Positions 17,960-27,388 of a stretch of DNA of 56,553 nt are shown here, one piece after another. Position 1 is the stretch's first letter; each line of letters begins with the position of its first letter. The position numbers and the translations under genes are program-made. The notes below the pieces were generated by a model. That model was not told the DNA's origin. It ran no database searches and saw only the letters and a program-made list of their open reading frames with translations. The DNA lies in assembly GCA_902362725.1 (NCBI GenBank), contig CABIXM010000022.1:1-56553 (forward strand), given 5' to 3'. The DNA comes from Clostridiaceae bacterium (GTDB taxonomy: Bacteria > Bacillota > Clostridia > Lachnospirales > Lachnospiraceae).

Positions 17960-19885
17960 TTACGCCTGTATTCCGTGCACCGACACCAGATTCGGAATGC
18001 CCACGGTATAGAAGCTGTACAGGGACAAGAGACAGGTCAGACACAGTAATATCCGCAGCACCTTACTCTTCCCTTCGCAGTCCGCCCGATGAATCAGGTA
18101 GGCCGCATAGAACACAATCGGCAGCAGGTAACGTCCCTGAGGCTGGAAGTCCACCACCCAGGCATTGTATACAATCAGCGCGTACTGAATGAACAGAGAC
18201 AAGGCCGCCGCACCAATCTCCCACCAGGTTCGGGAGTCCTTTTTCCGGTAAGCCCGTGCCAGCAGATATCCGATGATCGCCAGATAGAGAATGGCCATAA
18301 CTGTATAATACCAGTCCCGCGCGCCGAATGCGTAAGAGCCGAAGAAGCCCGCAAAGGTGCGGAACAGATTTTTATTGAAATCAAAGCCGGTCAGAAGCTC
18401 TCCCAGGGTAACGCCCTTTTCCATAAAGCTCATGGAATACGCTCTCTCCAGTGCCGGGGTGGAAAGCTTGTATTCGGGCAATGCCGTCTGCTCCATCATA
18501 TCCATATAGACCTGATATTTTCCAAACAGACCGTAGTACGGAAAATCTGTAATCATATATCGGATGGCGAAGATGCCAAGGGTAAAACCCACGATACCGA
18601 GATATTTATACAGTAGGACCTTCTGCTCCTCCTTCGGCGTATAGAACAGCCGGATCAGCAGCACCAGGAAAATGAAGATGAGCACCACGTAAAAGGTAGG
18701 CTTGCCCCACAGCGGCTGCACAAACAGCAGCCCCAGAAGCGCCATGGAAAGCAGCTGCTTTTTACAAAAGGGTCCGTCCAGCACCCGGTTCAGCATACTG
18801 TCCTTTTTCATGACCTGATACATACACAGGAAGCTTACGAAGAAGTCCAGGGAATCTGAAGTACAGTAGGAAAACAAATACCATACCTGGGGCGTCAGAA
18901 GCAGCATGGCAAAAAGCGCCCAGTTCTTTTTTACATTTTTCAGTGCGATCCCTGCCATGACGCAGAAGGTCACTGTCGTAAAAAACCGTACCCGGATAAT
19001 CGGATCCGAGAAAAACTGGCCAATTTTCGCGGTCAGAAAATAAAACACCGTCCATTCACTGTGTCTGGTAGTGCCATAGATGGCGTAAGAATCAAGGATC
19101 TCCGGATCCCGCATATCCGGCGGCATGAAATGGGAAAAATAATAATTTACCGCCGACAGGGTATGATATTCGTCCGGATTCAGATAAAAGGGATTCCAGA
19201 AGCCGGTAAAAACCGTCATCAGAGTAGCCGCAAAAAGTCCGCCGAACAGTACGCAGGAGGTTAGTTTAAAAAAGAGACTTTGTTCCGCGATGGCCCGCAC
19301 AAACCAGTGCACCAGAAGAATAGCCAGTACCAGCAGGAGACCGCTTCCAAGCCCGCCCAGAAGTCGCGCCGCAAGGGGCGTCCGGGCGTACAGTGCTTGG
19401 AATGCGTCCGTCGGAAGCATCTGGGAATCCTCGCCGGTCACACGGAAGGTAAAGCCTTCCTCTCCTATCAGCTCCAGATCCCCATTCACTGTAAAATAAG
19501 TCCGCAGCTCGTCTCCGGTAAGCGCCACAGTCTGAATGCCATTTTTCTTCACGGTAAGCCCCGTAATGGTCAGCGGCTCTCCCGTAGAATAATGCTGATC
19601 CAGCGGATCGATCCGCTTCAGAGAGCAATGTCTGCCATACTGGAGATCGCCATAGAAAACCCGCGCCACACCGTTCACCATCACCCGGTGATGGTCGTCC
19701 CGGGCAGTTATATTCGCCCCGGAACCGGCAAAGACAGTCGTCACTACTTCACCGTGGGGATCGCTTTCAAAGGTCAATGTCACGGTGGTAAATACCGGTG
19801 TCACAAATACGCAAACAAGCAGCCACAGGACTGCCGCTGCCAGAAAAAGTTTCTTTTTGTTCTGTTTTAAATGATTAAAATTCAT
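17960..19885 (-). CDS. DUF2142 membrane protein (glycosyltransferase-like)
   Basis: A 641-residue polytopic protein. One N-terminal helix precedes an extracytoplasmic domain of about 130 residues; roughly ten helices follow. LNPDEYHTLSAVNYY (about 235-250) matches the catalytic-type Asp-Glu motif of DUF2142, a family in the GT-C glycosyltransferase superfamily. It is likely to act on cell-wall or capsule glycans together with the neighbouring DUF6056-like protein. AGGAAAG lies before the ATG. Confidence 0.8.
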   Translation of the reverse strand: MNFNHLKQNKKKLFLAAAVLWLLVCVFVTPVFTTVTLTFESDPHGEVVTTVFAGSGANITARDDHHRVMVNGVARVFYGDLQYGRHCSLKRIDPLDQHYSTGEPLTITGLTVKKNGIQTVALTGDELRTYFTVNGDLELIGEEGFTFRVTGEDSQMLPTDAFQALYARTPLAARLLGGLGSGLLLVLAILLVHWFVRAIAEQSLFFKLTSCVLFGGLFAATLMTVFTGFWNPFYLNPDEYHTLSAVNYYFSHFMPPDMRDPEILDSYAIYGTTRHSEWTVFYFLTAKIGQFFSDPIIRVRFFTTVTFCVMAGIALKNVKKNWALFAMLLLTPQVWYLFSYCTSDSLDFFVSFLCMYQVMKKDSMLNRVLDGPFCKKQLLSMALLGLLFVQPLWGKPTFYVVLIFIFLVLLIRLFYTPKEEQKVLLYKYLGIVGFTLGIFAIRYMITDFPYYGLFGKYQVYMDMMEQTALPEYKLSTPALERAYSMSFMEKGVTLGELLTGFDFNKNLFRTFAGFFGSYAFGARDWYYTVMAILYLAIIGYLLARAYRKKDSRTWWEIGAAALSLFIQYALIVYNAWVVDFQPQGRYLLPIVFYAAYLIHRADCEGKSKVLRILLCLTCLLSLYSFYTVGIPNLVSVHGIQA

Positions 19886-19940
19886 GTCTTTCCTACTTTA
19901 AATCCGTTTATTTAAATTCGTTATTTAAAAAAAGTTCATT

Positions 19941-20112
19941 ACAGCCTGAAGCACTCGCTGCTGAAGGTCTACACTTCGTTTCGGTCGGAGCTGAACAGAC
20001 ATCCACTGGATGTCTAGCTCCGTAAGAAAGTGATTCAGGAGTGCAAAATCCCATCGGCGAAGCCGATTTTATATGGATTTTGCAGCGTAACTGTGAAGGA
20101 ACTGAACAGTTA
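19941..20112. repeat. Closed, multi-hairpin intergenic element downstream of azlD
   Basis: Nested complements: CCTGAAgcACT (19945-19955) with AGTgaTTCAGG (20029-20039); AGACATCC-act-GGATGTCT flanked by GGAGCT/AGCTCC (19987-20021); CAAAATCC...GGATTTTG enclosing ATCGGC-gaa-GCCGAT (20044-20082); and GTAACTGT...ACAGTTAC (20087-20112), whose end forms the azlD stop. Read on the minus strand the array ends in GAACTTTTTTT, so it could act as an elaborate terminator. Confidence 0.6.
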
Positions 20113-20433
20113 CATCAGCTGCACTAAGAGCATATAGCAGAAGGTTCCTGCCGCAATGCTTAAAAGCACATTCCGCTTCCAGACGTGTAAAAGCGCCGTC
20201 AGAAGCGTGGCTGTGAACTCCGGGATGCCGTGTGTGGCGGAAAAGAGATCTGCGCCCTTCAGACAATAGACCACCAGGGTCGCCATAATCGCCGGGGGCA
20301 GAATGGCACCCAGGTAGTTGACTGCTTTCGGCATCTCCTTGTTCCCTCCAAAAAGCACGAAAGGAGCAAGCCGGGTGATCAGTGTGCAGACAGCCGTCAC
20401 CAGAATTATAACAAATGCTTGCGTTGCTGTCAT
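20110..20433 (-). CDS. azlD: AzlD-family branched-chain amino acid exporter subunit
   Basis: A 107-residue membrane protein with about four helices, typical in size and pairing for AzlD, the small partner of AzlC. Together they export branched-chain amino acids or analogues such as azaleucine. TRLAPFVLFG in the first loop is characteristic. The start overlaps the end of azlC by 4 bp. Confidence 0.88.
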   Translation of the reverse strand: MTATQAFVIILVTAVCTLITRLAPFVLFGGNKEMPKAVNYLGAILPPAIMATLVVYCLKGADLFSATHGIPEFTATLLTALLHVWKRNVLLSIAAGTFCYMLLVQLM

Positions 20434-21119
20434 GTATTTTCCACCTTTCCTTCCAGTCTTTTTTGCAAGGCCATGAGAATTGTCACCGTAATAATCAGGG
20501 AAGGCAGGATAAAATTACTGCCGCCGAAGATCAGAAGGCAGATCACCGAGCTGATAAGACCAATGACTGCGGGCAGATGGCTCTTCGCTTCTCTCCACTG
20601 ATCCACAAAGATGGTCACAAAGAGCGCCGTCATGGCAAAATCAATGCCCGTCATATCGAAGGGCAGAACCTGTCCCAGAGCCGCGCCCACCACAGAACCG
20701 ATGATCCAGTAGATCTGATCCAGCAGGGAAATCAGGAACATGACTTTCTTTTCATCCATTCCCTCCGGCACCTTTAAGGAGCACAACAGGGAATAGGTCT
20801 CGTCCGTCAGGGAGAAGATCATATAGGGTCTGGATTTCATGGCCTTGAATTTTTCGATGAAGGTCAGGCCGTAAAAAGCGTGGCGGCTGTTGATAAGTAA
20901 AGTCATCACAGCCACCACCGGAAGACTTGTCCCGGCGGTCAGAAAGCTTACCAGTACGAACTGAATGGAACCGGCGTAGACAATAGCGCTGATCAGAAGC
21001 GCCCACCAGAAACTGTAACCGGCTTCCTGCAGGAGCAGGCCGAAGGCCAGTCCCAGAAATAAATATCCCAGCATAACCGGGATGGTTTTCAAAAATGCAA
21101 ATCGAAAAGATTCTTTCAT
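20430..21119 (-). CDS. azlC: AzlC-family branched-chain amino acid exporter subunit
   Basis: A 229-residue membrane protein of the AzlC family, with MLGYLFLGLAFGLL near the N-terminus and the conserved NSRHAFYGLTF in the middle. It forms a two-component exporter with the overlapping azlD. No regulator gene is adjacent. AGGA lies upstream of the ATG at 21119. Confidence 0.92.
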   Translation of the reverse strand: MKESFRFAFLKTIPVMLGYLFLGLAFGLLLQEAGYSFWWALLISAIVYAGSIQFVLVSFLTAGTSLPVVAVMTLLINSRHAFYGLTFIEKFKAMKSRPYMIFSLTDETYSLLCSLKVPEGMDEKKVMFLISLLDQIYWIIGSVVGAALGQVLPFDMTGIDFAMTALFVTIFVDQWREAKSHLPAVIGLISSVICLLIFGGSNFILPSLIITVTILMALQKRLEGKVENT

Positions 21120-21182
21120 TCGTTAAAATCCTGTATACAATCTAAAGTATAGAAAATCTCTGCCCTGTCTAAGGACACTGCC

Positions 21183-21479
21183 TCAGGAACCGGAAATCCG
21201 TATGGTGGACGCCGCCCGGCTTAGAAGCTGATTCAGATCTAGGTTTAATTGTTCTGAGTAATCCCGCTCCACTTCCCGGCAGATGCGTTCGCTATTCCAG
21301 GAAGCAACATTTGCCTGGCTGTAATCCAGCAGCACATACGCCGCAAAAAGACAGAGACAGACATAAAAGCGAATCCGGATCCAGATTCGTCCGGTCGGCT
21401 CCTCCGACGCCGGGGCCTGCCCTCGCTGCGCCAGAAGAAGCTGTCGGTACTGCCCGCCCTGTCTTTCTGATTTTTTCAT
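21183..21479 (-). CDS. Small single-pass membrane protein, unknown
   Basis: A 98-residue protein not recognised as a known family. It has a basic N-terminal tail (1-33), one transmembrane helix (about 34-51, IRFYVCLCLFAAYVLL) and a charged, probably extracytoplasmic C-terminal part rich in Glu/Arg and Leu that could form a short amphipathic helix. AAAGGCGG precedes the start. It lies between the histidine operon and azlC, on the same strand as both. Confidence 0.6.
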   Translation of the reverse strand: MKKSERQGGQYRQLLLAQRGQAPASEEPTGRIWIRIRFYVCLCLFAAYVLLDYSQANVASWNSERICREVERDYSEQLNLDLNQLLSRAASTIRISGS

Positions 21480-21661
21480 ATTTGATTACCGCCTTTTATT
21501 TTATGGGAATTACTACACAGTATGAAATCCGTTCCAGAATCAGAACTGCCATTCATCCAAGTCCAGATACCTCATATCCGATAGTTACTCTTTTTAGAAA
21601 TTCCCTGTAGGAAAGTATTCTATGGAAATCGGCGGTTATTAGCCATGGTTTTCTTCTTTGT

Positions 21662-22759
21662 TTATCGGTTCGCCAGCTCCGACGTAATATCCTCCCAGGT
21701 CACGCCCCGCTCCACCATCAGAACCATGGCATGATAGAGAAGATCCGACATCTCGTACTTGATTTCCTCCGGATCCGGATTCTTTGCCGCAATGACCAGT
21801 TCGGTGGCTTCCTCTCCCACCTTCTTCAGGATTTTGTCGATTCCCTTGTCGAAGAGGTAATTGGTATAGGAACCCTCCTTCGGATGTACCTTACGATCTG
21901 CGATGACCTTGTATACATTCTCAAAGACCTTTAAGGGATTCGTATTCTTATAATCGGTTTTCGCGATCTCATGGAAGAAGCAGGACTTGTTGCCCGTATG
22001 GCAGGCTGCTCCGGTCTGGGATACCTTTGCCAGTATGGTGTCGCAGTCGCAGTCTACCACCAGCTCCTTCACATACTGGTAGTGGCCGCTGGTCATTCCC
22101 TTTACCCAGAGCTCCTGACGGCTTCTGCTCCAATAGGTCATCTTTCCGGTTTCGATGGTCTTATGGAAGGATTCCTCGCTCATATAAGCCACCATCAGCA
22201 CCTCATCCGTGCGGTAATCCTGTACCACCACCGGAACCAGGCCGTCGGGACCCAGCTTGAACTCGGACCATTCCATATTGCAGCTTAAGGGACGGACCTT
22301 CTCCACGAAGGGGGCGATCTCGTTCAGATAAATGAGTTCGCTTACATACTCCTCAATCAGAGCTGCCGGAGCGCTGACCACGTCGGAGCTGTCCACGCAG
22401 GCCGCGATCTTCTCTTTGCCGAAGCGTTTGGAAGCCTCCTCGGTCAGATCGATATTCTCCTGTCGGCCATAATTTAGAATGACTTTCTCGCAACCCGCAT
22501 AGAGAATTTTCTTTACATCTTCCAGCCGTTTGATTCTGCCGCCGGCCTTCACCGGCACCTCTACCGCGCGGCAGATTTCTTTCAGGGCTCCGATGGACAG
22601 GTCGTGATCCGCGTCTGTATCGGACAGATCAAAGACCAGAATCTCATCCGCTCCATTATCACTGTAATAGCGTGCCAGGACATCCCCGTCCTTATCTGCC
22701 TGCTCTCCCTGCACCTTTCCGGCCAGAAGCCGGATGACTGCTATATTTTTTTCACTCAT
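21662..22759 (-). CDS. hisIE: HisIE with an N-terminal HisA/HisF-like half-barrel
   Basis: A 365-residue protein with three parts. Residues about 1-135 align with the N-terminal half of the HisF/HisA barrel ([37 protein letters not shown]), but the place of the catalytic Asp (CLD in HisF) reads IRL, so it should not be an active cyclase. Next come phosphoribosyl-AMP cyclohydrolase (His[12 protein letters not shown] and the Cys pairs DCDCD and ACHTG) and phosphoribosyl-ATP pyrophosphatase (His[15 protein letters not shown]). The latter two perform steps 2 and 3 of histidine synthesis. The chosen start at 22759 follows GAAAGGAAG and lies 1 nt after the hisB stop. Confidence 0.9.
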   Translation of the reverse strand: MSEKNIAVIRLLAGKVQGEQADKDGDVLARYYSDNGADEILVFDLSDTDADHDLSIGALKEICRAVEVPVKAGGRIKRLEDVKKILYAGCEKVILNYGRQENIDLTEEASKRFGKEKIAACVDSSDVVSAPAALIEEYVSELIYLNEIAPFVEKVRPLSCNMEWSEFKLGPDGLVPVVVQDYRTDEVLMVAYMSEESFHKTIETGKMTYWSRSRQELWVKGMTSGHYQYVKELVVDCDCDTILAKVSQTGAACHTGNKSCFFHEIAKTDYKNTNPLKVFENVYKVIADRKVHPKEGSYTNYLFDKGIDKILKKVGEEATELVIAAKNPDPEEIKYEMSDLLYHAMVLMVERGVTWEDITSELANR

Positions 22760-22760
22760 A

Positions 22761-23348
22761 TCAAAGACTTCCTTTCGTAGATAATACGTCTGTAATTCTC
22801 GGGTCCTGTGTGGTCGCCATGTCGAGGGCCTTGGCAAAGGCCTTAAACATGCCCTCAATCATGTGATGGCTGTTGCTGCCGGAGAGCATTTTGAAATGCA
22901 GGTTCATACCGGCGCTATAGGAAATGGCGTAGAAAAACTCCTTCACCATCTGGGTGTCCATTTCTCCTACCTTTTCTGTCGGAAACTCTGCGTCAGACAC
23001 ATAATAGGGACGTCCGGATAAATCCAGGGAGCAGAGTACCAACGCTTCGTCCATGGGAAGAATGCAGGTGCCGTAGCGCACGATGCCCTTCTTATCTCCC
23101 ACCGCCTTCCGGATCGCCTGCCCCAGCACGATGCCCGTATCCTCGATGGTATGATGGCAGTCCACCTCCAGATCCCCCTTCACCTGACAGGTCAGATCAA
23201 AGAGTCCGTGCCGGGAAAAACCGTTCAGCATATGATCGAAAAAGCCAATGCCCGTGGAGATATCCGCTTTTCCGTTGCCATCCAGATTCAGGGTGATGGC
23301 GATATCCGTTTCTTTCGTAGTTCTGGAAAGACTTGCGATTCGTTCCAT
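22761..23348 (-). CDS. hisB: Imidazoleglycerol-phosphate dehydratase
   Basis: A 195-residue single-function HisB. Metal-binding motifs are clear: [23 protein letters not shown], and [14 protein letters not shown]. It removes water from imidazoleglycerol phosphate (step 6 of histidine synthesis). No phosphatase domain is fused. AAGGAGG precedes the start, which lies 3 nt after the hisD stop. Confidence 0.97.
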   Translation of the reverse strand: MERIASLSRTTKETDIAITLNLDGNGKADISTGIGFFDHMLNGFSRHGLFDLTCQVKGDLEVDCHHTIEDTGIVLGQAIRKAVGDKKGIVRYGTCILPMDEALVLCSLDLSGRPYYVSDAEFPTEKVGEMDTQMVKEFFYAISYSAGMNLHFKMLSGSNSHHMIEGMFKAFAKALDMATTQDPRITDVLSTKGSL

Positions 23349-23351
23349 ATG

Positions 23352-24653
23352 CTAGTCCTCCTTCTTTTCAAACCGTACGGCGATGGAATTGGCATGGGCG
23401 GTCAGCTGCTCTGCTTTCGCAAAGGTCTCGATATCCTCATGCACGGCCTCCAGAGCTTCTCTGGAATAATAGACGATACTGGATTTCTTCATAAAATCGT
23501 CTACACTAAGCGGGGAGAAGAACTTCGCCGTACCGTTGGTCGGCAAGATGTGGTTCGGTCCCGCGAAATAGTCCCCAAGGGGCTCGCTGGAATTTTCTCC
23601 GATGAAAATCGCGCCTGCGTTCTTAATCTTGGTCATCACCTGGAAGGGATCCTTTGTGACGATCTCCAGATGCTCGCTGGCGATCTCGTTGGCCGCCGCA
23701 ATGGCCTCGTCTAGATTCTCCGCAATCAGAATATATCCATAATTTTCCAGGGATTTCTCCAGAATCGCTTTTCTGGACAGCTTCTGTACAAAATCCTCGA
23801 TCTCCACCTGTACTTTGTCCGCCAGCTCCTTACTGGTAGTCACCAGAATTGCGGACGCCATCTCGTCATGTTCCGCCTGGGATAAGAGATCGGCCGCCAC
23901 ATAACGGGGATTCGCGGTCTCGTCGGCCAGCACCAGAATCTCGCTGGGGCCTGCGATGGAGTCAATGCTTACATAACCATAAACGGCCTTTTTCGCCAGG
24001 GCCACATAGATATTGCCGGGGCCTACAATCTTGTCTACCTTCGGCACACTCTCCGTACCAAAGGCCAGGGCTGCGATGGCCTGGGCTCCGCCCACCTTGT
24101 AGATCTCATCCACGCCCGCCTCGCAGGCAGCCACCAAAGTATTCGGAGATACCTTACCGTCCTTTCCGGGCGGTGTGGTCATAACAATGCGGTCTACGCC
24201 TGCCACTTTGGCCGGCGCCACGTTCATCAGAACGGAAGACGGATAGACCGCCTTGCCGCCGGGCACATAGACGCCGCAGGAGGCGATAGACCCGATTTTC
24301 TGACCAAGCAGAGTGCCGTCCGGCTTGCTGTCAAACCAACTGTAGCGGCGCTGCTTCTCGTGATAGCTACGGATATTGACCAGAGCTTTTTTGATGACAT
24401 CCAGAAGCTTCGGATCTACTTCCCGGTAAGCCTCCTCGATCTCCTCTTTGGTGACGCGGATAGTGGAAGCGTCAAGCTTCGCCCCGTCGAACCGCTCCGT
24501 ATAGGAAAAGAGGGCTGCGTCTTTATTCTTTTTAACATCTTCAATGATGGCGTTGACCCGTTCGGTAAACTCCCCGTAATGGTTGGGGCTTCGCTTCAAC
24601 AGCTCATCCAAGAGATTTTGTTTGCTATTCTCATCCAATGTAACGACTTTCAT
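23352..24653 (-). CDS. hisD: Histidinol dehydrogenase
   Basis: A 433-residue HisD, which oxidises histidinol to histidine in two NAD-dependent steps. Motifs: YVPGGKAVYPSSVLMN, AGPSEILVLAD, QAEHDEMASAILVT, and FAGPNHILPTNGTA (zinc and substrate sites). The open frame extends about 90 codons upstream inside the acyltransferase gene; the true start at 24653 has GGGAGG and overlaps the acyltransferase stop as ATGA, implying translational coupling. Confidence 0.97.
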   Translation of the reverse strand: MKVVTLDENSKQNLLDELLKRSPNHYGEFTERVNAIIEDVKKNKDAALFSYTERFDGAKLDASTIRVTKEEIEEAYREVDPKLLDVIKKALVNIRSYHEKQRRYSWFDSKPDGTLLGQKIGSIASCGVYVPGGKAVYPSSVLMNVAPAKVAGVDRIVMTTPPGKDGKVSPNTLVAACEAGVDEIYKVGGAQAIAALAFGTESVPKVDKIVGPGNIYVALAKKAVYGYVSIDSIAGPSEILVLADETANPRYVAADLLSQAEHDEMASAILVTTSKELADKVQVEIEDFVQKLSRKAILEKSLENYGYILIAENLDEAIAAANEIASEHLEIVTKDPFQVMTKIKNAGAIFIGENSSEPLGDYFAGPNHILPTNGTAKFFSPLSVDDFMKKSSIVYYSREALEAVHEDIETFAKAEQLTAHANSIAVRFEKKED

Positions 24654-25657
24654 TTTGATGACCTCCCAATGAGACGTCCGAACCAACGGTTGAAGATCCG
24701 GACAACCGGAACCTCCGCGGCACAGACCAATATTGCAACGCCCAGATTGAACACAGGCTGGGACATTGGTATCCATTTTTTGATAAAAAACATGCCTAAC
24801 GACACATAGTATATCACCAGAAAGGTGGCGTGTGTACACATAATCACCAGGGAATTCCGGCCAAGCCAGCAAAGTACGCGGTTCACCGGAAGGGCTTTTA
24901 CCAGGCTGATGATCCCGGCGCAGCATAAAAACGCGTTCAGATAATGCACCGGATGCACATACAGATAATGCAGATCAAACACGGGCGACCGGAGTGCCAG
25001 CAGGCTTCCCGGAATCAGCAAAAGCGTATACCAGCCCTTCGGAATCTTCACCAGATACCAGCCCATCAGCAGAAACGGCAGGGCCAGAAGACCCCGAAGC
25101 ATCGTGATAAGCAAATCGTAACCGATATATCCACCCAGGCTGCATTCCCAGGTCACATACTGATCAAGCCCCAGTCCGGCGGAAAGGCCGTAAGCGCCAA
25201 GGGCCAGCAGGATAATTGCCAGATTCCGCTTCCATTCCCGCATGCCCTGAAGCAGCGCGAACACGGCTCCCGCGATAAAATAGGCCGGTAAAAACCACAG
25301 GATATGCACGCCATAACCGGTAAACGTATCTAGATACTGCCTTGCGAGTGTCGTCCCGGAAAGGGTCTCCGGATTTCGGATACTGGTGATGGTATTCATG
25401 ACCAGCAGCATCAGGGAAAAGGACAGATAAGGCGTCAGGACGCCCCGGATCCGGCTGCCGATGGTCTCGAATGCCGTCCGGCCCGTATCCCGTCTCAGAT
25501 ACACCAGAATCCCGCCCACCACGAAAAAGAGTGGCATATGAAAGGACGAGAGCCATTTCAGGGTGTCCTCCTGTATATATTCGATATGTCCCAGGATCAC
25601 CAGAAAGATTCCGATGCCCTTCGCCATATCCAGATAGTCCAAACGCTTTTGCTGCAT
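24650..25657 (-). CDS. Membrane acyltransferase (acyltransferase-3 family) inside the his operon
   Basis: A 335-residue membrane protein with about ten helices. RLDYLDMAKGIGIFLVILGH at the N-terminus and SSFHMPLFFVVGG match the acyltransferase-3 (OafA/WecH-like) family, which O-acetylates or otherwise acylates surface sugars and peptidoglycan. It sits between hisZG and hisD, 12 bp from one and overlapping the other, so it is part of the histidine transcript. No obvious link to histidine synthesis is known; it may be a surface-modification gene captured by the operon. Confidence 0.85.
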   Translation of the reverse strand: MQQKRLDYLDMAKGIGIFLVILGHIEYIQEDTLKWLSSFHMPLFFVVGGILVYLRRDTGRTAFETIGSRIRGVLTPYLSFSLMLLVMNTITSIRNPETLSGTTLARQYLDTFTGYGVHILWFLPAYFIAGAVFALLQGMREWKRNLAIILLALGAYGLSAGLGLDQYVTWECSLGGYIGYDLLITMLRGLLALPFLLMGWYLVKIPKGWYTLLLIPGSLLALRSPVFDLHYLYVHPVHYLNAFLCCAGIISLVKALPVNRVLCWLGRNSLVIMCTHATFLVIYYVSLGMFFIKKWIPMSQPVFNLGVAILVCAAEVPVVRIFNRWFGRLIGRSSK

Positions 25658-25669
25658 GCTTCCTCCAGT

Positions 25670-27322
25670 TTAAAGTGCAGCCCTCAGATCCTGAATCAGC
25701 TTCGTAATCCGCTCCGATTCCATCTTCATGCTCACCTGATTGACCACCATGCGGGCGGACAGAGGCATTACCTCTTCCAACACGCCAAGGCCGTTTTCGC
25801 GGAGCGTGGAACCAGTCTCCACGATATCCACGATCACATCAGACAGGCCCACGATGGGCGCCAGCTCGATGGAGCCGTTCAGCTTGATGATCTCCACGGT
25901 CTGATGCTTCTGATTATAGAAATAATCCTTTGCGATATCCGGATACTTGGTGGCCACGCGGATCTGTTCCTGATGAGCCAGCTTCTCTCTGGCCGACTCC
26001 GGTCCGCAGACGCACATACGGCATTTTCCGAAGCCCAGATCCAGCACCTCGTACATCTTCCGGCCTTCTTCCACCAGCGTGTCCTTGCCGACTACGCCGA
26101 TGTCCGCCGCGCCGTACTCCACATAAGTCGGCACGTCCGGTCCCTTTGCCAGGAAGAACTTGAGCCCCAGCTCTTCATTGACAAAGATCAGCTTCCGGCT
26201 GTCCGGATCCTTCATCTCCTGGCAGGTGATGCCCACCTTTTCCAGAAGCTCCAGAGTCTTCTTTGCCAGACGTCCCTTGGTCAGCGCAAAGGTCAGATAG
26301 CGCTTGCTGTCGCCGGTGGCGTCCATTTTCTTCCCCGCGTCGTTTCTGAGGGCCCGCTGAAGCTGATCTACTACGATGGCAAAGCCGACCGCAGGCAGCT
26401 CCCGGCCAAAGTGGGACAACAGGTTGTCATAGCGTCCGCCCTTGGCAATGGGTTCGCCGTAGCCATAAGAATACGCATGGAAAATGATACCCGTATAATA
26501 ATTATACTTGCTTAACATGCTCAGGTCAAAGGTAACGTACTTTTCATAGCCCTTTTTCTTCAGTCCTCCGTAAATCTCCTGAAGCCGCGCAAGGGCTTCT
26601 AGGGCCTCGGCGTTATCAGTCAGGCTCCTGGCTTTCTGCAAAGCCTCTTCGCCGCCGGTCAGTGTCGCCATTTCCAGGAATGTATTGCGAAGTTTCTCCG
26701 GGATCTCGTAACTGGACAGAAGCTCCTCCGCGCCGAAACGGTTCTTATCGGAAATGAGTCTTCGAAGGCTTTCCTCCGCCACATTCCCGATGCCGGCCTC
26801 ACGAAGCAGAGCTTTAAAGAACTCCACTTGTCCTACACTTACCTGAAATTCCCGAAGGCCAGCTTCCTGAAGGGCCTCAATGAGCACCGAAAGCAGCTCC
26901 ACATCGGACTGCACGCTGCCGTCGCCCATAAGCTCCGCGCCCATCTGGGTGGTCTCTTTTAAGCGACCCTGATATTTGTCGTAGTTGATAAAGGTATTGC
27001 CCATATAGCAGAGCCGGATGGGCGTCTCGTCGTGAAAATACTTGGATACCGCCCGGGCGATGGACGGCGTCATGTCCGGCCGAAGCACCAGGGTGTTCCC
27101 CTCTTTATCGAAAAATTTATAGAGCTCCCGGGATGGAACGGTACCGACTTCGCGGGAAAATACATCGAAAAACTCGAAGGTGGGCGTCTCGATACCCTGA
27201 TAGCCGCGCCCTGCCAGCACCCGGTATAACAGCTGCTGCAATTCAAATTTCTGTACGAACTCATTGCCGTAGATATCCCGGACGCCTTCCGGGGTATGCA
27301 AAAGCGGATTTTGATTTTTCAT
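25670..27322 (-). CDS. hisZG: HisZ-HisG fusion, ATP phosphoribosyltransferase
   Basis: A 550-residue fusion of two proteins usually encoded separately. Residues about 1-325 are HisZ, the histidyl-tRNA-synthetase-like regulatory subunit ([32 protein letters not shown]). Residues about 342-550 are the short form of HisG ([50 protein letters not shown]), the catalytic phosphoribosyltransferase for the first, feedback-regulated step of histidine synthesis. Fusion fixes the 1:1 ratio of the normal hetero-octamer. It is first in the operon, with TAGGAGG before the ATG and a promoter 40 bp upstream. Confidence 0.95.
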   Translation of the reverse strand: MKNQNPLLHTPEGVRDIYGNEFVQKFELQQLLYRVLAGRGYQGIETPTFEFFDVFSREVGTVPSRELYKFFDKEGNTLVLRPDMTPSIARAVSKYFHDETPIRLCYMGNTFINYDKYQGRLKETTQMGAELMGDGSVQSDVELLSVLIEALQEAGLREFQVSVGQVEFFKALLREAGIGNVAEESLRRLISDKNRFGAEELLSSYEIPEKLRNTFLEMATLTGGEEALQKARSLTDNAEALEALARLQEIYGGLKKKGYEKYVTFDLSMLSKYNYYTGIIFHAYSYGYGEPIAKGGRYDNLLSHFGRELPAVGFAIVVDQLQRALRNDAGKKMDATGDSKRYLTFALTKGRLAKKTLELLEKVGITCQEMKDPDSRKLIFVNEELGLKFFLAKGPDVPTYVEYGAADIGVVGKDTLVEEGRKMYEVLDLGFGKCRMCVCGPESAREKLAHQEQIRVATKYPDIAKDYFYNQKHQTVEIIKLNGSIELAPIVGLSDVIVDIVETGSTLRENGLGVLEEVMPLSARMVVNQVSMKMESERITKLIQDLRAAL

Positions 27323-27359
27323 CGTAATTTCTGCCTCCTAAACGCTTTACTGATTTACC

Positions 27360-27388
27360 ATTATAAAGTGTTTAGCCCGATTCGTCAA
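27360..27388 (-). promoter_or_regulatory. Promoter of the histidine operon
   Basis: On the minus strand TTGACG (27383-27388) and TATAAT (27360-27365) are separated by 17 bp. The -35 box lies inside the last codons of recU. The predicted start is only about 30 nt before hisZG, so there is no room for a T-box or long attenuator; feedback through the HisZ part is the likelier control. Confidence 0.8.

Noticed and set aside
27323..27371. T-box or attenuator before the his operon
   Set aside because: The promoter leaves only about 30 nt of leader, too short for a T-box or leader peptide.
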